From contig JAPHSB010000061.1 in the NCBI GenBank assembly GCA_026193295.1, positions 1 through 12,802 of the forward strand: a stretch of 12,802 nt of DNA, read 5' to 3'. Source of the DNA: Lysobacterales bacterium. GTDB lineage: Bacteria; Pseudomonadota; Gammaproteobacteria; Xanthomonadales; SZUA-36. A program made the position numbers and the translations under genes. Under the pieces are notes generated by a model, which saw only the letters and a list, made by a program, of their open reading frames with translations, was not told the origin of the DNA and made no database searches. Below, one piece after another: positions 7,145 through 12,802 of this stretch; the first letter of the stretch is position 1; every line of letters begins with the position of its first letter.

Positions 7145-7186
7145 AGAATAACGGTACGCGAGATTCATCATTTTGACCGGGATCAA
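7145..7186 (-). promoter_or_regulatory. FNR/DNR-type box and promoter of ygbA
   Basis: On the minus strand TTGATCCCGGTCAA (7173-7186) is a CRP/FNR-family box, with one base differing from the FNR consensus TTGAT-N4-ATCAA and one from the DNR consensus TTGAC-N4-GTCAA. TATTCT (7145-7150) is a -10-like hexamer. Box centre and hexamer both place the start at 7138 if the box is at -41.5, the standard class II position. An FNR, DNR or NNR-type regulator would then activate ygbA under low oxygen or NO. Confidence 0.55.
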
Positions 7187-7306
7187 CTGCGGCAGCCAAC
7201 AACAGCCTGCGATCCTCGCTCTGCGGGATCGGGTTGAGCTGGCAGAAGTGTCGAGAGCGGAGTGGTCGGAGTGGAGAACTGAGCGTTCCGCGCATCCCGG
7301 TCAAAA
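7171..7306. repeat. 13-bp perfect inverted repeat flanking the sufT-ygbA spacer
   Basis: TTTTGACCGGGAT (7171-7183) recurs in inverted orientation as ATCCCGGTCAAAA (7294-7306), 110 bases apart. The first copy includes most of the FNR-type box; the second covers the stop codon of sufT. In a read-through transcript the two would pair into a 13-bp stem. Confidence 0.6.
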
Positions 7307-7852
7307 CATACCCGTTTCCAGTCGTGCGACTTCCGACATCATGCTGTGATTCCAGGGGGGGTCAAAGGTCAACTCGACATTCACCTGGCTGATGGTCGGG
7401 ACCAGCTCGAGCTTGGCTTTCACGTCGTCCACCAGGATATCGCCCATGCCGCAACCCGGCGCGGTCAGGGTCATTTCGACGTCCACCACCCGATCACCCT
7501 TGTCATCGACACGCATCTCGCAGCGGTAGACGAGCCCGAGATCGACGATATTGACCGGAATCTCCGGGTCATAAACGGTTTTCATTTGGTCCCACAGCAG
7601 CCGTTCCACGTCTTCTTCGGTCGCGTCGTCCGGCAGGCTGGGCGGCATCACTCGCTGCTTGCCGATCGCATCGGCGTCGACGCCTGCGATGCGGAACAGG
7701 TTGCCATCGACGAACACGGTGAAGCTCCCGCCCAGGGATTGGGTGATATAGCCGACCGTGCCGGCGGGAATCGTGACGACGTCCCCGAGGGGGATCATCA
7801 CGACTTCGCAGTCGCGCTCGAATGTGCAGGGCTGGCTGGTATGGGAGAACAT
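7301..7852 (-). CDS. sufT: Fe-S cluster maturation protein SufT (MIP18/DUF59 family)
   Basis: 183 residues from the ATG at 7850-7852. The N-terminal part (RDCEVVMIPLGDVVTIPAGT, then ITQSLGGSFTVFVDGNLFRI) is the SufT-specific beta-rich region. The C-terminal MIP18/DUF59 domain (about 83-165) contains VYDPEIPVNIVDLGLVY and TLTAPGCGMGDILVDDV, where the cysteine of PGC is the conserved functional residue of DUF59 proteins. SufT supports maturation or delivery of Fe-S clusters, notably under high Fe-S demand; the mechanism is not settled. The start is uncertain: a TTG three codons upstream is also possible, and the only SD-like bases (GAAGG) sit two bases from the ATG. It follows bfr by about 55 bases on the same strand, so it may be co-transcribed. 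No suf or isc operon is in the window, so it stands away from the machinery it serves. Confidence 0.92.
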   Translation of the reverse strand: MFSHTSQPCTFERDCEVVMIPLGDVVTIPAGTVGYITQSLGGSFTVFVDGNLFRIAGVDADAIGKQRVMPPSLPDDATEEDVERLLWDQMKTVYDPEIPVNIVDLGLVYRCEMRVDDKGDRVVDVEMTLTAPGCGMGDILVDDVKAKLELVPTISQVNVELTFDPPWNHSMMSEVARLETGMF

Positions 7853-7906
7853 GGCCTTCAAAACATGCGGATCAGCGCATGATATCTCAAGCCGGCCTGG
7901 TTGTGA

Positions 7907-8374
7907 CTACCCCATCTGCGACTGCTGGTAATTCTCGATGCCCACGCGGTCGATCAGGTCGATCTGGGTTTCCAGCCAGTCGACGTGCTCTTCCTCGGCA
8001 TCAAGAATCTGATCGAACAGGTCGCGACTGACGTAGTCTTTGCAGGATTCGCAATAGGCGATCGCCTCGCGCAGGTCCGGTATCGCCTCCATTTCCAGGG
8101 CCAGGTCGCACTCCAGCATTTCACGGGTGTGCTCACCGATGCGCAGTTTGCCGACATCCTGCATATTGGGGAGTCCTTCGAGAAACAGGATGCGCTCGAC
8201 CAACGAATCAGCGTGTTTCATTTCGTCCACGGACTCGTGGAATTCGTAATCGGCGAGTGCCTTCAGCCCCCAGTCCTTGAACATCCGCGAATGCAGAAAG
8301 TACTGGTTGATGGCGGTCAGTTCGTTGCGTAGAACACGGTTAAGGTACTCAATGACTTTTGGGTCACCTTTCAT
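7907..8374 (-). CDS. bfr: Bacterioferritin
   Basis: Heme-containing iron-storage protein that assembles into 24-mers, oxidises Fe(II) and stores a ferric mineral. With the ATG at 8372-8374 it has 155 residues; GGAG lies about eight bases upstream, and the first residues MKGDPKVIEYLNRVLRNELT match the family start. All ferroxidase ligands are present: E18, E51, H54, E94, E127 and H130. Met52, which binds heme between subunits, is also kept (HESVDEMKHAD). It should therefore be an active heme-type Bfr rather than a heme-less partner subunit. It lies downstream of bfd with a 147-bp gap that carries a Fur-like dyad, so it may have its own promoter. A longer frame to 8404 lacks support. Bfd, its electron donor for iron release, is the next gene upstream. 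Confidence 0.97.
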   Translation of the reverse strand: MKGDPKVIEYLNRVLRNELTAINQYFLHSRMFKDWGLKALADYEFHESVDEMKHADSLVERILFLEGLPNMQDVGKLRIGEHTREMLECDLALEMEAIPDLREAIAYCESCKDYVSRDLFDQILDAEEEHVDWLETQIDLIDRVGIENYQQSQMG

Positions 8375-8463
8375 TTTCGACTCTCCAGGGCAAGTGAATG
8401 GCATGCGTCCGGCAACCGGGCCGGAAAGGCATTCATTCTACAAAAGGAATCATTAGCCTGCCG

Positions 8464-8478
8464 GAATGAGAATCATTC
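8464..8478. promoter_or_regulatory. Fur-box-like dyad upstream of bfr
   Basis: GAATGAGAATCATTC has perfect 6-bp arms (GAATGA / TCATTC) around GAA and contains TGAGAATCATTC, close to the TGAGAAT-n-ATTCTCA type Fur box. Further AATCATT-like hexamers lie at 8448-8454 and 8431-8439, so Fur could bind several repeats. The distance to the bfr ATG is about 90 bases. I could not place convincing -35/-10 elements. Confidence 0.55.
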
Positions 8479-8521
8479 ATGCACCGCTTGTCGTGGCGCG
8501 CGACGACGCGGGAGGTTGAAC

Positions 8522-8737
8522 TCAGGAGGAAGCGACGATCTCGAGTTCGACCCGGGAGTGCGCGGAACCGATTTCCGACAGGGCCTCGTCCAGCACGTCG
8601 CGCGCGACGTGGACACAGCGACCGCACTGGGTGCTGCAACCGGTCTGCGCACTGAGGTCGCGAAGTGAACGCGCACCCTCGCTGACTGCCTGCCGAATCG
8701 CCGAGTCCGTCACTGCATTGCAGATGCATACGTACAT
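8522..8737 (-). CDS. bfd: Bacterioferritin-associated ferredoxin
   Basis: 71-residue [2Fe-2S] ferredoxin that docks on bacterioferritin and passes electrons to the ferric core so that iron is released. It begins MYVCICNAVTDSAIRQAV and has the four cluster cysteines at C4, C6, C38 and C41 (CxC then CxxC in TQCGRC), as in E. coli Bfd; an additional cysteine is at 34. The size fits the family (64-75). The ATG at 8735-8737 has AGG about eight bases upstream. It is first in the bfd-bfr group, with a promoter whose -35 element overlaps a Fur-box-like sequence. Iron-starvation expression by Fur derepression is therefore likely, as known for E. coli bfd. The C-terminus (HSRVELEIVASS) is an ordinary variable tail. 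Confidence 0.96.
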   Translation of the reverse strand: MYVCICNAVTDSAIRQAVSEGARSLRDLSAQTGCSTQCGRCVHVARDVLDEALSEIGSAHSRVELEIVASS

Positions 8738-8780
8738 GATCGATACCTGTCTGTCATCAATTTGCGAGTGGTTGGATCAA

Positions 8781-8810
8781 ATCATAAATACAAATGCGAA
8801 TGATTGTCAA
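8781..8810 (-). promoter_or_regulatory. Probable bfd promoter
   Basis: On the minus strand a perfect -35 TTGACA (8805-8810) is followed after 18 bases by TATGAT (8781-8786), five of six to the consensus. The predicted start is near 8774, with a leader of about 36 bases to the bfd ATG. Confidence 0.65.
8795..8809. promoter_or_regulatory. Fur box overlapping the bfd -35 element
   Basis: On the minus strand TGACAATCATTCGCA matches the 7-1-7 Fur motif TGATAATnATTATCA at 11 of 14 fixed positions. It overlaps the -35 hexamer and the upstream half of the spacer of the bfd promoter, the usual place for iron-dependent repression. Confidence 0.6.
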
Positions 8811-8819
8811 TTGCATCTA

Positions 8820-8858
8820 CAGTCGATTCGACTGCATGCGTCAAAACATGCATTTTTT
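8820..8858 (+). other. Two small inverted repeats ending in T6
   Basis: CAGTCGATTCGACTG (8820-8834) is a perfect dyad, immediately followed by TGCATG (8833-8838) / CATGCA (8847-8852) and TTTTTT (8853-8858). The second looks like a short, weak intrinsic terminator on the plus strand, but no plus-strand gene precedes it. The first could be a regulator site. Confidence 0.35.
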
Positions 8859-8933
8859 CATCAGACCAAAATGAGGCCCGGGGCGCGCATGCGGATTGGA
8901 CCCGGACTTGCCGGCCGGCGCGGGGAACGAAGG

Positions 8934-9449
8934 TCAGGCCCTGGACGACCGCTGGGCAGGCCAATCCTGCGAGGCGCAGGACTCGGCCAACGGCTCCAAC
9001 AGGGAGAGGGCCCTGCGGTAGACCGCGCGCTTGAAGGTGATCACATTCTCCACCGGGTACCAGAAATCGACCCACTTGTAGGTGCAGAACTCCGGTTCAT
9101 CGCACTGGTCGAAGCTGAAAACCGAATCATCGGCCAGGAACCGCAACAGGAACCACACCTGTTTCTGGCCGATACACAGCGGCTTGCTGTAGCGGCGCTG
9201 ATAACGGCGCGGCAAACGATAGCGCAGCCAGCCCGGTGTTGAGCCGACCAGTTCGACGTGCTCAGGGGTTAACCCGGTCTCCTCGTGAAGCTCGCGGTAC
9301 ATGGCTTCGAGCGGTGTTTCGTCAGTTCGCATGCCCCCTTGTGGAAACTGCCAGCCGTCATTGCCCGAGCGCTGCGCCCAGAACACGCGGCGATCCTCGT
9401 TCATCAGCACGATGGCGACATTGGGTCGGTAACCGTCGGGGTCGATCAT
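8934..9449 (-). CDS. rppH: RNA pyrophosphohydrolase (Nudix family)
   Basis: 171 residues from the ATG at 9447-9449, close to the 176 of E. coli RppH. It removes pyrophosphate from the 5' triphosphate of mRNA and thereby starts RNase E-dependent decay. The N-terminus MIDPDGYRPNVAIVLMN and the segment WQFPQGG are characteristic of RppH. The Nudix box G38-x5-E44-x7-R52-E53-L54-x-E56-E57-x-G59-L60 is complete, so the metal-binding glutamates are present. WLRYRLPRRY and CIGQKQVWFLL are further RppH landmarks. GAGG stands three bases before the ATG, a short spacing, but the family start is clear; a longer open frame to 9653 is spurious. It is divergent from the ABC permease, with 121 bases between them. 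It is not beside ptsP, its frequent neighbour in other gammaproteobacteria. Confidence 0.95.
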   Translation of the reverse strand: MIDPDGYRPNVAIVLMNEDRRVFWAQRSGNDGWQFPQGGMRTDETPLEAMYRELHEETGLTPEHVELVGSTPGWLRYRLPRRYQRRYSKPLCIGQKQVWFLLRFLADDSVFSFDQCDEPEFCTYKWVDFWYPVENVITFKRAVYRRALSLLEPLAESCASQDWPAQRSSRA

Positions 9450-9501
9450 ATTCCTCGAATACCTGTCCGAAGCCCCTCTCCAGGAGCGCTTAACCCGGAA
9501 C

Positions 9502-9531
9502 TTGCCTGCCCGGAATGGGGCGTGTGATACT
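9502..9531 (+). promoter_or_regulatory. Possible promoter of the ABC importer genes
   Basis: TTGCCT (9502-9507) and GATACT (9526-9531) are 18 bases apart, and the -10 is preceded by TG-T, an extended -10. The start would be near 9538, about 33 bases before the proposed ATG. I see no cobalamin riboswitch or Fur box in the 121-bp rppH-permease spacer. Confidence 0.35.
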
Positions 9532-9570
9532 TCGATACCTCTCATCCGGAATGTTAATCGTTTCTCCAGC

Positions 9571-10554
9571 ATGATGCCAACAGCACAACGACGACTGCTG
9601 TTCCTGCTGCTTGCGTTGCTGTCCGTCGGCAGCGTTTTCTTCGCAGCGGCCATCGGTTCAGTGACTTTGAGCTGGGAGCAATGGTGGTCCGCGCTAATGG
9701 ATTCCGGGTCCGCCTACGGTGAACTGGTCTGGCGCATCCGCCTGCCAAGGGCCGCAGCAGCCTGGACTGTCGGAGCATTGCTGTCCCTGTCCGGATGCCT
9801 GATGCAGGTCCTGTTGCGCAATCCTCTGGCCGATCCGTATATCCTCGGCGTTTCCGGTGGCGCGTCCTTCGCAGCCCTGTTCGGCATGTCGATTGGTGTG
9901 GCCGCAGCCCTGCTTCCGGCACTGGCCTGGGCCGGGGCCCTGCTGTCGATTCTCATCGTTTTCGGATTGGCCCGCGGCGAAGGTCCGTGGAGCGGCACGC
10001 GCTTGCTGCTGACAGGCGTGGTCACGGCCTCCGGCTGGGCCGCGCTGATCAGCCTGCTACTCACGCTCGGCCCCGATGGCAGCCTGCGGGGCATGCTGTT
10101 CTGGCTGATCGGAGATCTCAGCTATGCCCGGCTTCCCGCCTGGTCGTTGGTGATGCTGTTGGGCATCTTCGCCGCCACCCTGGGTATGGCCAGGAGTCTG
10201 AATGTGCTGGCCATGGGGGAGACCACGGCGAGTCTGCTCGGTGAACCCACGCGCAAACTGCTTTGGGTCGTCTACCTGCTCGGTTCCGTTTTGACGGCGG
10301 GCGCGGTTTCCATTGCCGGCAACATCGGTTTTGTCGGCCTGATCGTGCCGCACCTGATGCGCCTGCTGGTCGGTTCGGATCACCGGATACTGCTGCCCAG
10401 CGCCACCCTGTTCGGTGGCCTGTTCCTGGTACTTTCCGACACGCTGGCACGCACGGTGCTGGCGCCGCGGCAACTGCCGGTAGGAGTGGTGACAGCCCTG
10501 CTGGGTGTGCCGCTGTTCCTGCTGCTGCTCAACCGGGCCAGGGTGAAGCAGTGA
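9571..10554 (+). CDS. FecCD/BtuC-type ABC importer permease
   Basis: Inner-membrane subunit of a type II ABC importer for cobalamin, ferric siderophores or heme. 327 residues from the ATG at 9571, matching the roughly 326 of BtuC, and hydrophobic throughout with about ten membrane segments. Family motifs are LVWRIRLPRAAAAWTVGALL, LSGCLMQVLLRNPLADPYIL followed by GVSGGAS (about residues 67-102), and GNIGFVGLIVPHLMRLLVG near the cytoplasmic coupling helix. The start is weakly supported: no good Shine-Dalgarno is seen and a second ATG follows directly; an upstream extension to 9502 would cover the likely promoter. The ATPase gene starts 13 bases after the stop, so the two form an operon. The substrate cannot be told from the permease; cobalamin and iron chelates are equally open, though the iron genes nearby make an iron substrate attractive. 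Confidence 0.92.
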   Translation: MMPTAQRRLLFLLLALLSVGSVFFAAAIGSVTLSWEQWWSALMDSGSAYGELVWRIRLPRAAAAWTVGALLSLSGCLMQVLLRNPLADPYILGVSGGASFAALFGMSIGVAAALLPALAWAGALLSILIVFGLARGEGPWSGTRLLLTGVVTASGWAALISLLLTLGPDGSLRGMLFWLIGDLSYARLPAWSLVMLLGIFAATLGMARSLNVLAMGETTASLLGEPTRKLLWVVYLLGSVLTAGAVSIAGNIGFVGLIVPHLMRLLVGSDHRILLPSATLFGGLFLVLSDTLARTVLAPRQLPVGVVTALLGVPLFLLLLNRARVKQ

Positions 10555-10567
10555 GGGGGGGCGTGAC

Positions 10568-11341
10568 ATGAGCGTACTGCATTGCAGGAGCCTGGACCTG
10601 CGGATCGCCGGAATCCGCGTCGTCAACAAGCTGGACCTGGCCATCCGACCCGGCGAATTCTGGGGCCTGCTTGGCCCCAACGGCGTGGGGAAAACGACCC
10701 TGTTGAAGTGCCTTGCGGGGCTGCTGGAACCAGCAACGGGCGAGATCCTGCTCGAATCACGGGCGATCCTGCAGCTGCCGCGCAAACTGCTGGCCCGCCA
10801 CATCGGCATGCTGCAGCAACACACCGTGTACGTGTTCGACGCCAGCGTCATGCAAACGGCGTTGACCGGCCGGCATCCGTATCTCGGATACTGGGAGCGC
10901 GAGGGTCCGGATGACCTGGCCATGGCGAGCGCGGCCTTATCCGCAGTCGACCTGGAAGGCTTCGCCGACCGCAGCGTGACGGGCCTGTCAGGTGGAGAGG
11001 CGCGGCGCCTGGCCTTCGCCAGCCTGCTCGTCCAGGACCCTGAAATCATGCTGCTGGACGAGCCGACCAATCACCTGGACCTGCGGCACCAGGTACAGAT
11101 CATGGGCATGATCCGTCAGCGCACCCAGGAGGGTCCGTGCAGCGCCCTGGCCGCGCTGCATGACATCAATCTGGCCGCCCGCTATTGCAGCCACGTGATC
11201 ATGCTGTTCGGCGACGGCGACTGGTGCGCCGGGCCCGCCGACGACATGCTGAGCGAGTCCAGCCTGGAGCGGCTGTTTCGTTGTCCGGTTGAACGCCTGG
11301 AGAGTCCCAGCGGCCCACGCTTCCATCCGCTGGGGATCTGA
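10568..11341 (+). CDS. FecE/BtuD-type ABC importer ATP-binding protein
   Basis: 257 residues. Complete ABC ATPase: Walker A GPNGVGKTT (36-44), Q-loop around Q83-Q84, signature LSGGE (140-144), Walker B IMLLDEP (160-166), D-loop HLD (169-171) and H-loop His198 (ALHDINLAARYC). It should hydrolyse ATP to drive the permease encoded just upstream. The signature reads LSGGEARRL rather than the common LSGGERQRV; the catalytic parts are intact. The ATG at 10568-10570 follows the purine-rich GAGGGGGG that starts at the permease stop, a usable Shine-Dalgarno. No periplasmic binding protein and no TonB receptor gene lie in the window, so these may be encoded elsewhere. The gene ends one base from the stop of the convergent transporter gene, leaving no space for a separate terminator. 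Confidence 0.94.
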   Translation: MSVLHCRSLDLRIAGIRVVNKLDLAIRPGEFWGLLGPNGVGKTTLLKCLAGLLEPATGEILLESRAILQLPRKLLARHIGMLQQHTVYVFDASVMQTALTGRHPYLGYWEREGPDDLAMASAALSAVDLEGFADRSVTGLSGGEARRLAFASLLVQDPEIMLLDEPTNHLDLRHQVQIMGMIRQRTQEGPCSALAALHDINLAARYCSHVIMLFGDGDWCAGPADDMLSESSLERLFRCPVERLESPSGPRFHPLGI

Positions 11342-11342
11342 A

Positions 11343-12629
11343 TCACGCCGTCTCGCGCACCTGGTCGCGCATCCGGGCGTAGATTCCGCCCAGGCGCCAG
11401 GCGCCCAGAGCCCACAACACCATCACGGGCAGGTACACCCAGGTCATCTGCGCGATTGAGAGTCCGGTGGACGTCAGCCCCTTGAAAATCCAGCTGGCCG
11501 TCACGTCACTGCCGCGATACACCGCCGTGTCGATGAAGTTCTTGCTCTTGTACTTGGTCTCGCGGTCGACGACGGTGAACAGCATCTCTTTGGCGGGCCC
11601 CAGTACCCCGTAATTCAAGGCGCGTTGCGCAACCTGCACGGCGGCAAACAGCACCAGCCCCATGGAACTGCCGAGGATTACGAACCCGGCGGCCAGCATC
11701 GCCGGAATGATCACCAGCGTGCGCTGCATGCCGAGATGACGGACCAGCCGGGACGTGATAAAAAACTGGAAACAGAACGCGAGGATCTGCACGACCTGGT
11801 CCACGTGGCTGAAAAAGGTCGTGCGTTCTTCGAAGCCCACCACGTGTTCATTGACCAGCACGGCCAGGCCATTGAACAGAAATGTCGCGACGCCGTTGTG
11901 CAACAGCATCAGCAGGCAGGCGTACAGCAGGTACTCCGAGCGAAATACGCGCACCGCCCCTTCCCAGATGCTGCCCCCAATGACTTCCGTGGGACGGTTA
12001 TTCCCATCCTTGCGCGTGTACCGCCCGAGCACGATCGCCAGCGAGGTCGCAATCGCGAGGAACCCGGCAGCGGTGAGCATGACGCCCGTGGCGCCGTGCC
12101 CCGTCACAATCCCCTTGGTGAATGATGGCCCGACGATGGCTCCGAAACTGCCGCCGGCCATGATGAAGCCGAACAGCCTCTGCGCCTGACCGGGCCGAAA
12201 GATGTCCGCCATGAAACTCCAGAAAATGGATACCACAAACAGGTTGAACACGCTGAGCCAGATGTAGAAGGCGCGCTGCAACCAGGCCGGTGTCGCATCG
12301 CCTTCGAACCCGACGGCAAACAGCAACAAGTGGAGGATAAAAAAGGCATAAATGGCCGGAATGAACTGGCCGCGCCGGAAGCGGGACACCAGGAATCCGA
12401 ACGCGGGGACAATGGCCAGCATGGTGACGAACGTACCCGTGTAAAGCCAGTGCAGGATTTCGCTGTTGTTGGCGGCTATGGTTCCGCGCACGGGGCGCAG
12501 CATGAAATAACCGCCCAGCAGGAAGAAAAAGTAGAAGAAAGCCAGGGCGAGGCGCGGCCACTCGCCACGTTCGACGGTTACCAGGCGGTCAACAAACGTG
12601 TCGGCCCGGGCGGGCTGAGCATCCGGCAT
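11343..12629 (-). CDS. TLC/MFS-type transporter (ATP/ADP-translocase-like)
   Basis: 428 residues from the ATG at 12627-12629, with about eleven or twelve predicted membrane spans. Segments such as GGYFMLRPVRGTIAANNSE (about 40-58), FWSFMADIFRPGQAQRLFGF, GGSFGAIVGPSF, and KEMLFTVVDRETKYKSKNFI with DTAVYRGSDV (about 346-375) match the group annotated as NTP/NDP exchange or MFS transporters related to TLC (COG3202-like). True ATP/ADP translocases are typical of intracellular parasites and plastids; relatives like this one are found in free-living bacteria and their substrates are unknown to me. A nucleotide substrate should not be assumed. The start overlaps the stop of the upstream adaptor gene by one base (TGATG), so translation is coupled. 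That pairing suggests an operon for export or envelope transport. Confidence 0.8.
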   Translation of the reverse strand: MPDAQPARADTFVDRLVTVERGEWPRLALAFFYFFFLLGGYFMLRPVRGTIAANNSEILHWLYTGTFVTMLAIVPAFGFLVSRFRRGQFIPAIYAFFILHLLLFAVGFEGDATPAWLQRAFYIWLSVFNLFVVSIFWSFMADIFRPGQAQRLFGFIMAGGSFGAIVGPSFTKGIVTGHGATGVMLTAAGFLAIATSLAIVLGRYTRKDGNNRPTEVIGGSIWEGAVRVFRSEYLLYACLLMLLHNGVATFLFNGLAVLVNEHVVGFEERTTFFSHVDQVVQILAFCFQFFITSRLVRHLGMQRTLVIIPAMLAAGFVILGSSMGLVLFAAVQVAQRALNYGVLGPAKEMLFTVVDRETKYKSKNFIDTAVYRGSDVTASWIFKGLTSTGLSIAQMTWVYLPVMVLWALGAWRLGGIYARMRDQVRETA

Positions 12630-12802
12630 CAACCGTCCAGGATGGTGACGGCCTGGCCGGGCTGCAGCCGCTCGTTGCCCCTTATGACAACACGGTCACC
12701 GGGCGAGATGGAGCCGAGAACCTCGATATCATCGCCCTTCCCTACGCCCACGGTGACCTCTATTTGCTGGGCCTGGTCGTTGGCATCCACGATAAAGACG
12801 CT
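12629..12802 (-). CDS. C-terminus of a periplasmic adaptor (membrane fusion) protein, 5' end outside window
   Basis: Only the last 57 residues lie in the window, ending at TGA 12629-12631. The segment reads VFIVDANDQAQQIEVTVGVG, then DDIEVLGSISPGDRVVIRGN and ERLQPGQAVTI. It is the membrane-proximal beta domain of HlyD/AcrA-type adaptors, in which 'V.vG...g..vEv..GL.pGd.Vvv.G...l.dG..V' is typical. Such adaptors link an inner-membrane pump (RND, ABC or MFS) with an outer-membrane channel. The stop codon overlaps the start of the transporter gene. Whether the pump partner is upstream, outside the window, or is the TLC-like protein itself cannot be decided here. Confidence 0.8.
   Translation of the reverse strand, partial: SVFIVDANDQAQQIEVTVGVGKGDDIEVLGSISPGDRVVIRGNERLQPGQAVTILDG

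Noticed and set aside
6702..7304. 200-codon minus-strand frame across the ygbA region
   Set aside because: The overlapping frame encodes the conserved YgbA cysteine pattern; this one is arginine/proline-rich shadow sequence.
8375..8404. 10-residue extension of bacterioferritin
   Set aside because: It includes the ribosome binding site; the MKGDPKVIEYL start is conserved in the family.
9450..9570. Cobalamin riboswitch before the importer permease
   Set aside because: The spacer is only 121 bases and I see no B12-box-like sequence, so there is no room or motif for it.
9450..9653. 68-residue N-terminal extension of RppH
   Set aside because: RppH proteins begin at MIDxDGYRPN, which matches the ATG at 9449, and the extension overlaps the divergent permease gene.

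Overview
The window reads as chromosomal DNA from a GC-rich, aerobic gammaproteobacterium. FadE of the long DUF1974-containing type, RppH, a Bfr/Bfd pair and YgbA all resemble gammaproteobacterial proteins. GTP-dependent PEP carboxykinase and the ECF sigma triad would fit a Xanthomonadales/Chromatiales-like lineage, but the species cannot be named from sequence alone. No rRNA, tRNA, CRISPR array, insertion sequence or phage gene was seen, and coding density is high throughout.

Layout. (1) Positions 1-1374, minus strand: a translationally coupled operon of an ECF sigma factor, a membrane-anchored putative anti-sigma factor and an exported DUF4097-like protein that runs off the left edge. (2) 1478-3393, minus: pckG (gluconeogenesis) with a recognisable promoter; a 48-bp hairpin separates it from the sigma operon. 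(3) 3453-6649: a TetR-family regulator (minus) divergent from fadE (plus). A near-perfect 28-bp palindrome in between sits exactly on the -10 region of the fadE promoter. (4) 6755-8810, minus: an iron / Fe-S / nitrosative-stress cluster of bfd, bfr, sufT and ygbA. It has Fur-box-like dyads before bfd and bfr and an FNR/DNR-type box before ygbA. (5) 8934-9449, minus: rppH (RNA 5'-pyrophosphohydrolase). (6) 9571-11341, plus: the permease and ATPase of a FecCD/BtuCD-type importer, probably for cobalamin or ferric siderophore, with no binding protein in the window. (7) 11343-12802, minus: an ATP/ADP-translocase-like (TLC/MFS) transporter directly coupled to the C-terminus of a periplasmic adaptor (membrane fusion) protein that runs off the right edge.

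How it fits together. Beta-oxidation (fadE) supplies acetyl-CoA and pckG supports gluconeogenesis from C2/TCA carbon, so both would matter during growth on fatty acids, although they have separate promoters. Bfr stores iron, Bfd releases it, SufT assists Fe-S maturation and YgbA belongs to nitrosative-stress responses, so region 4 is functionally coherent. No clearly new defence or mobile system is present. The most interesting signals are regulatory: the TetR/fadE operator, an FNR-type promoter that would make ygbA mRNA leaderless, and a strand-asymmetric hairpin after pckG.
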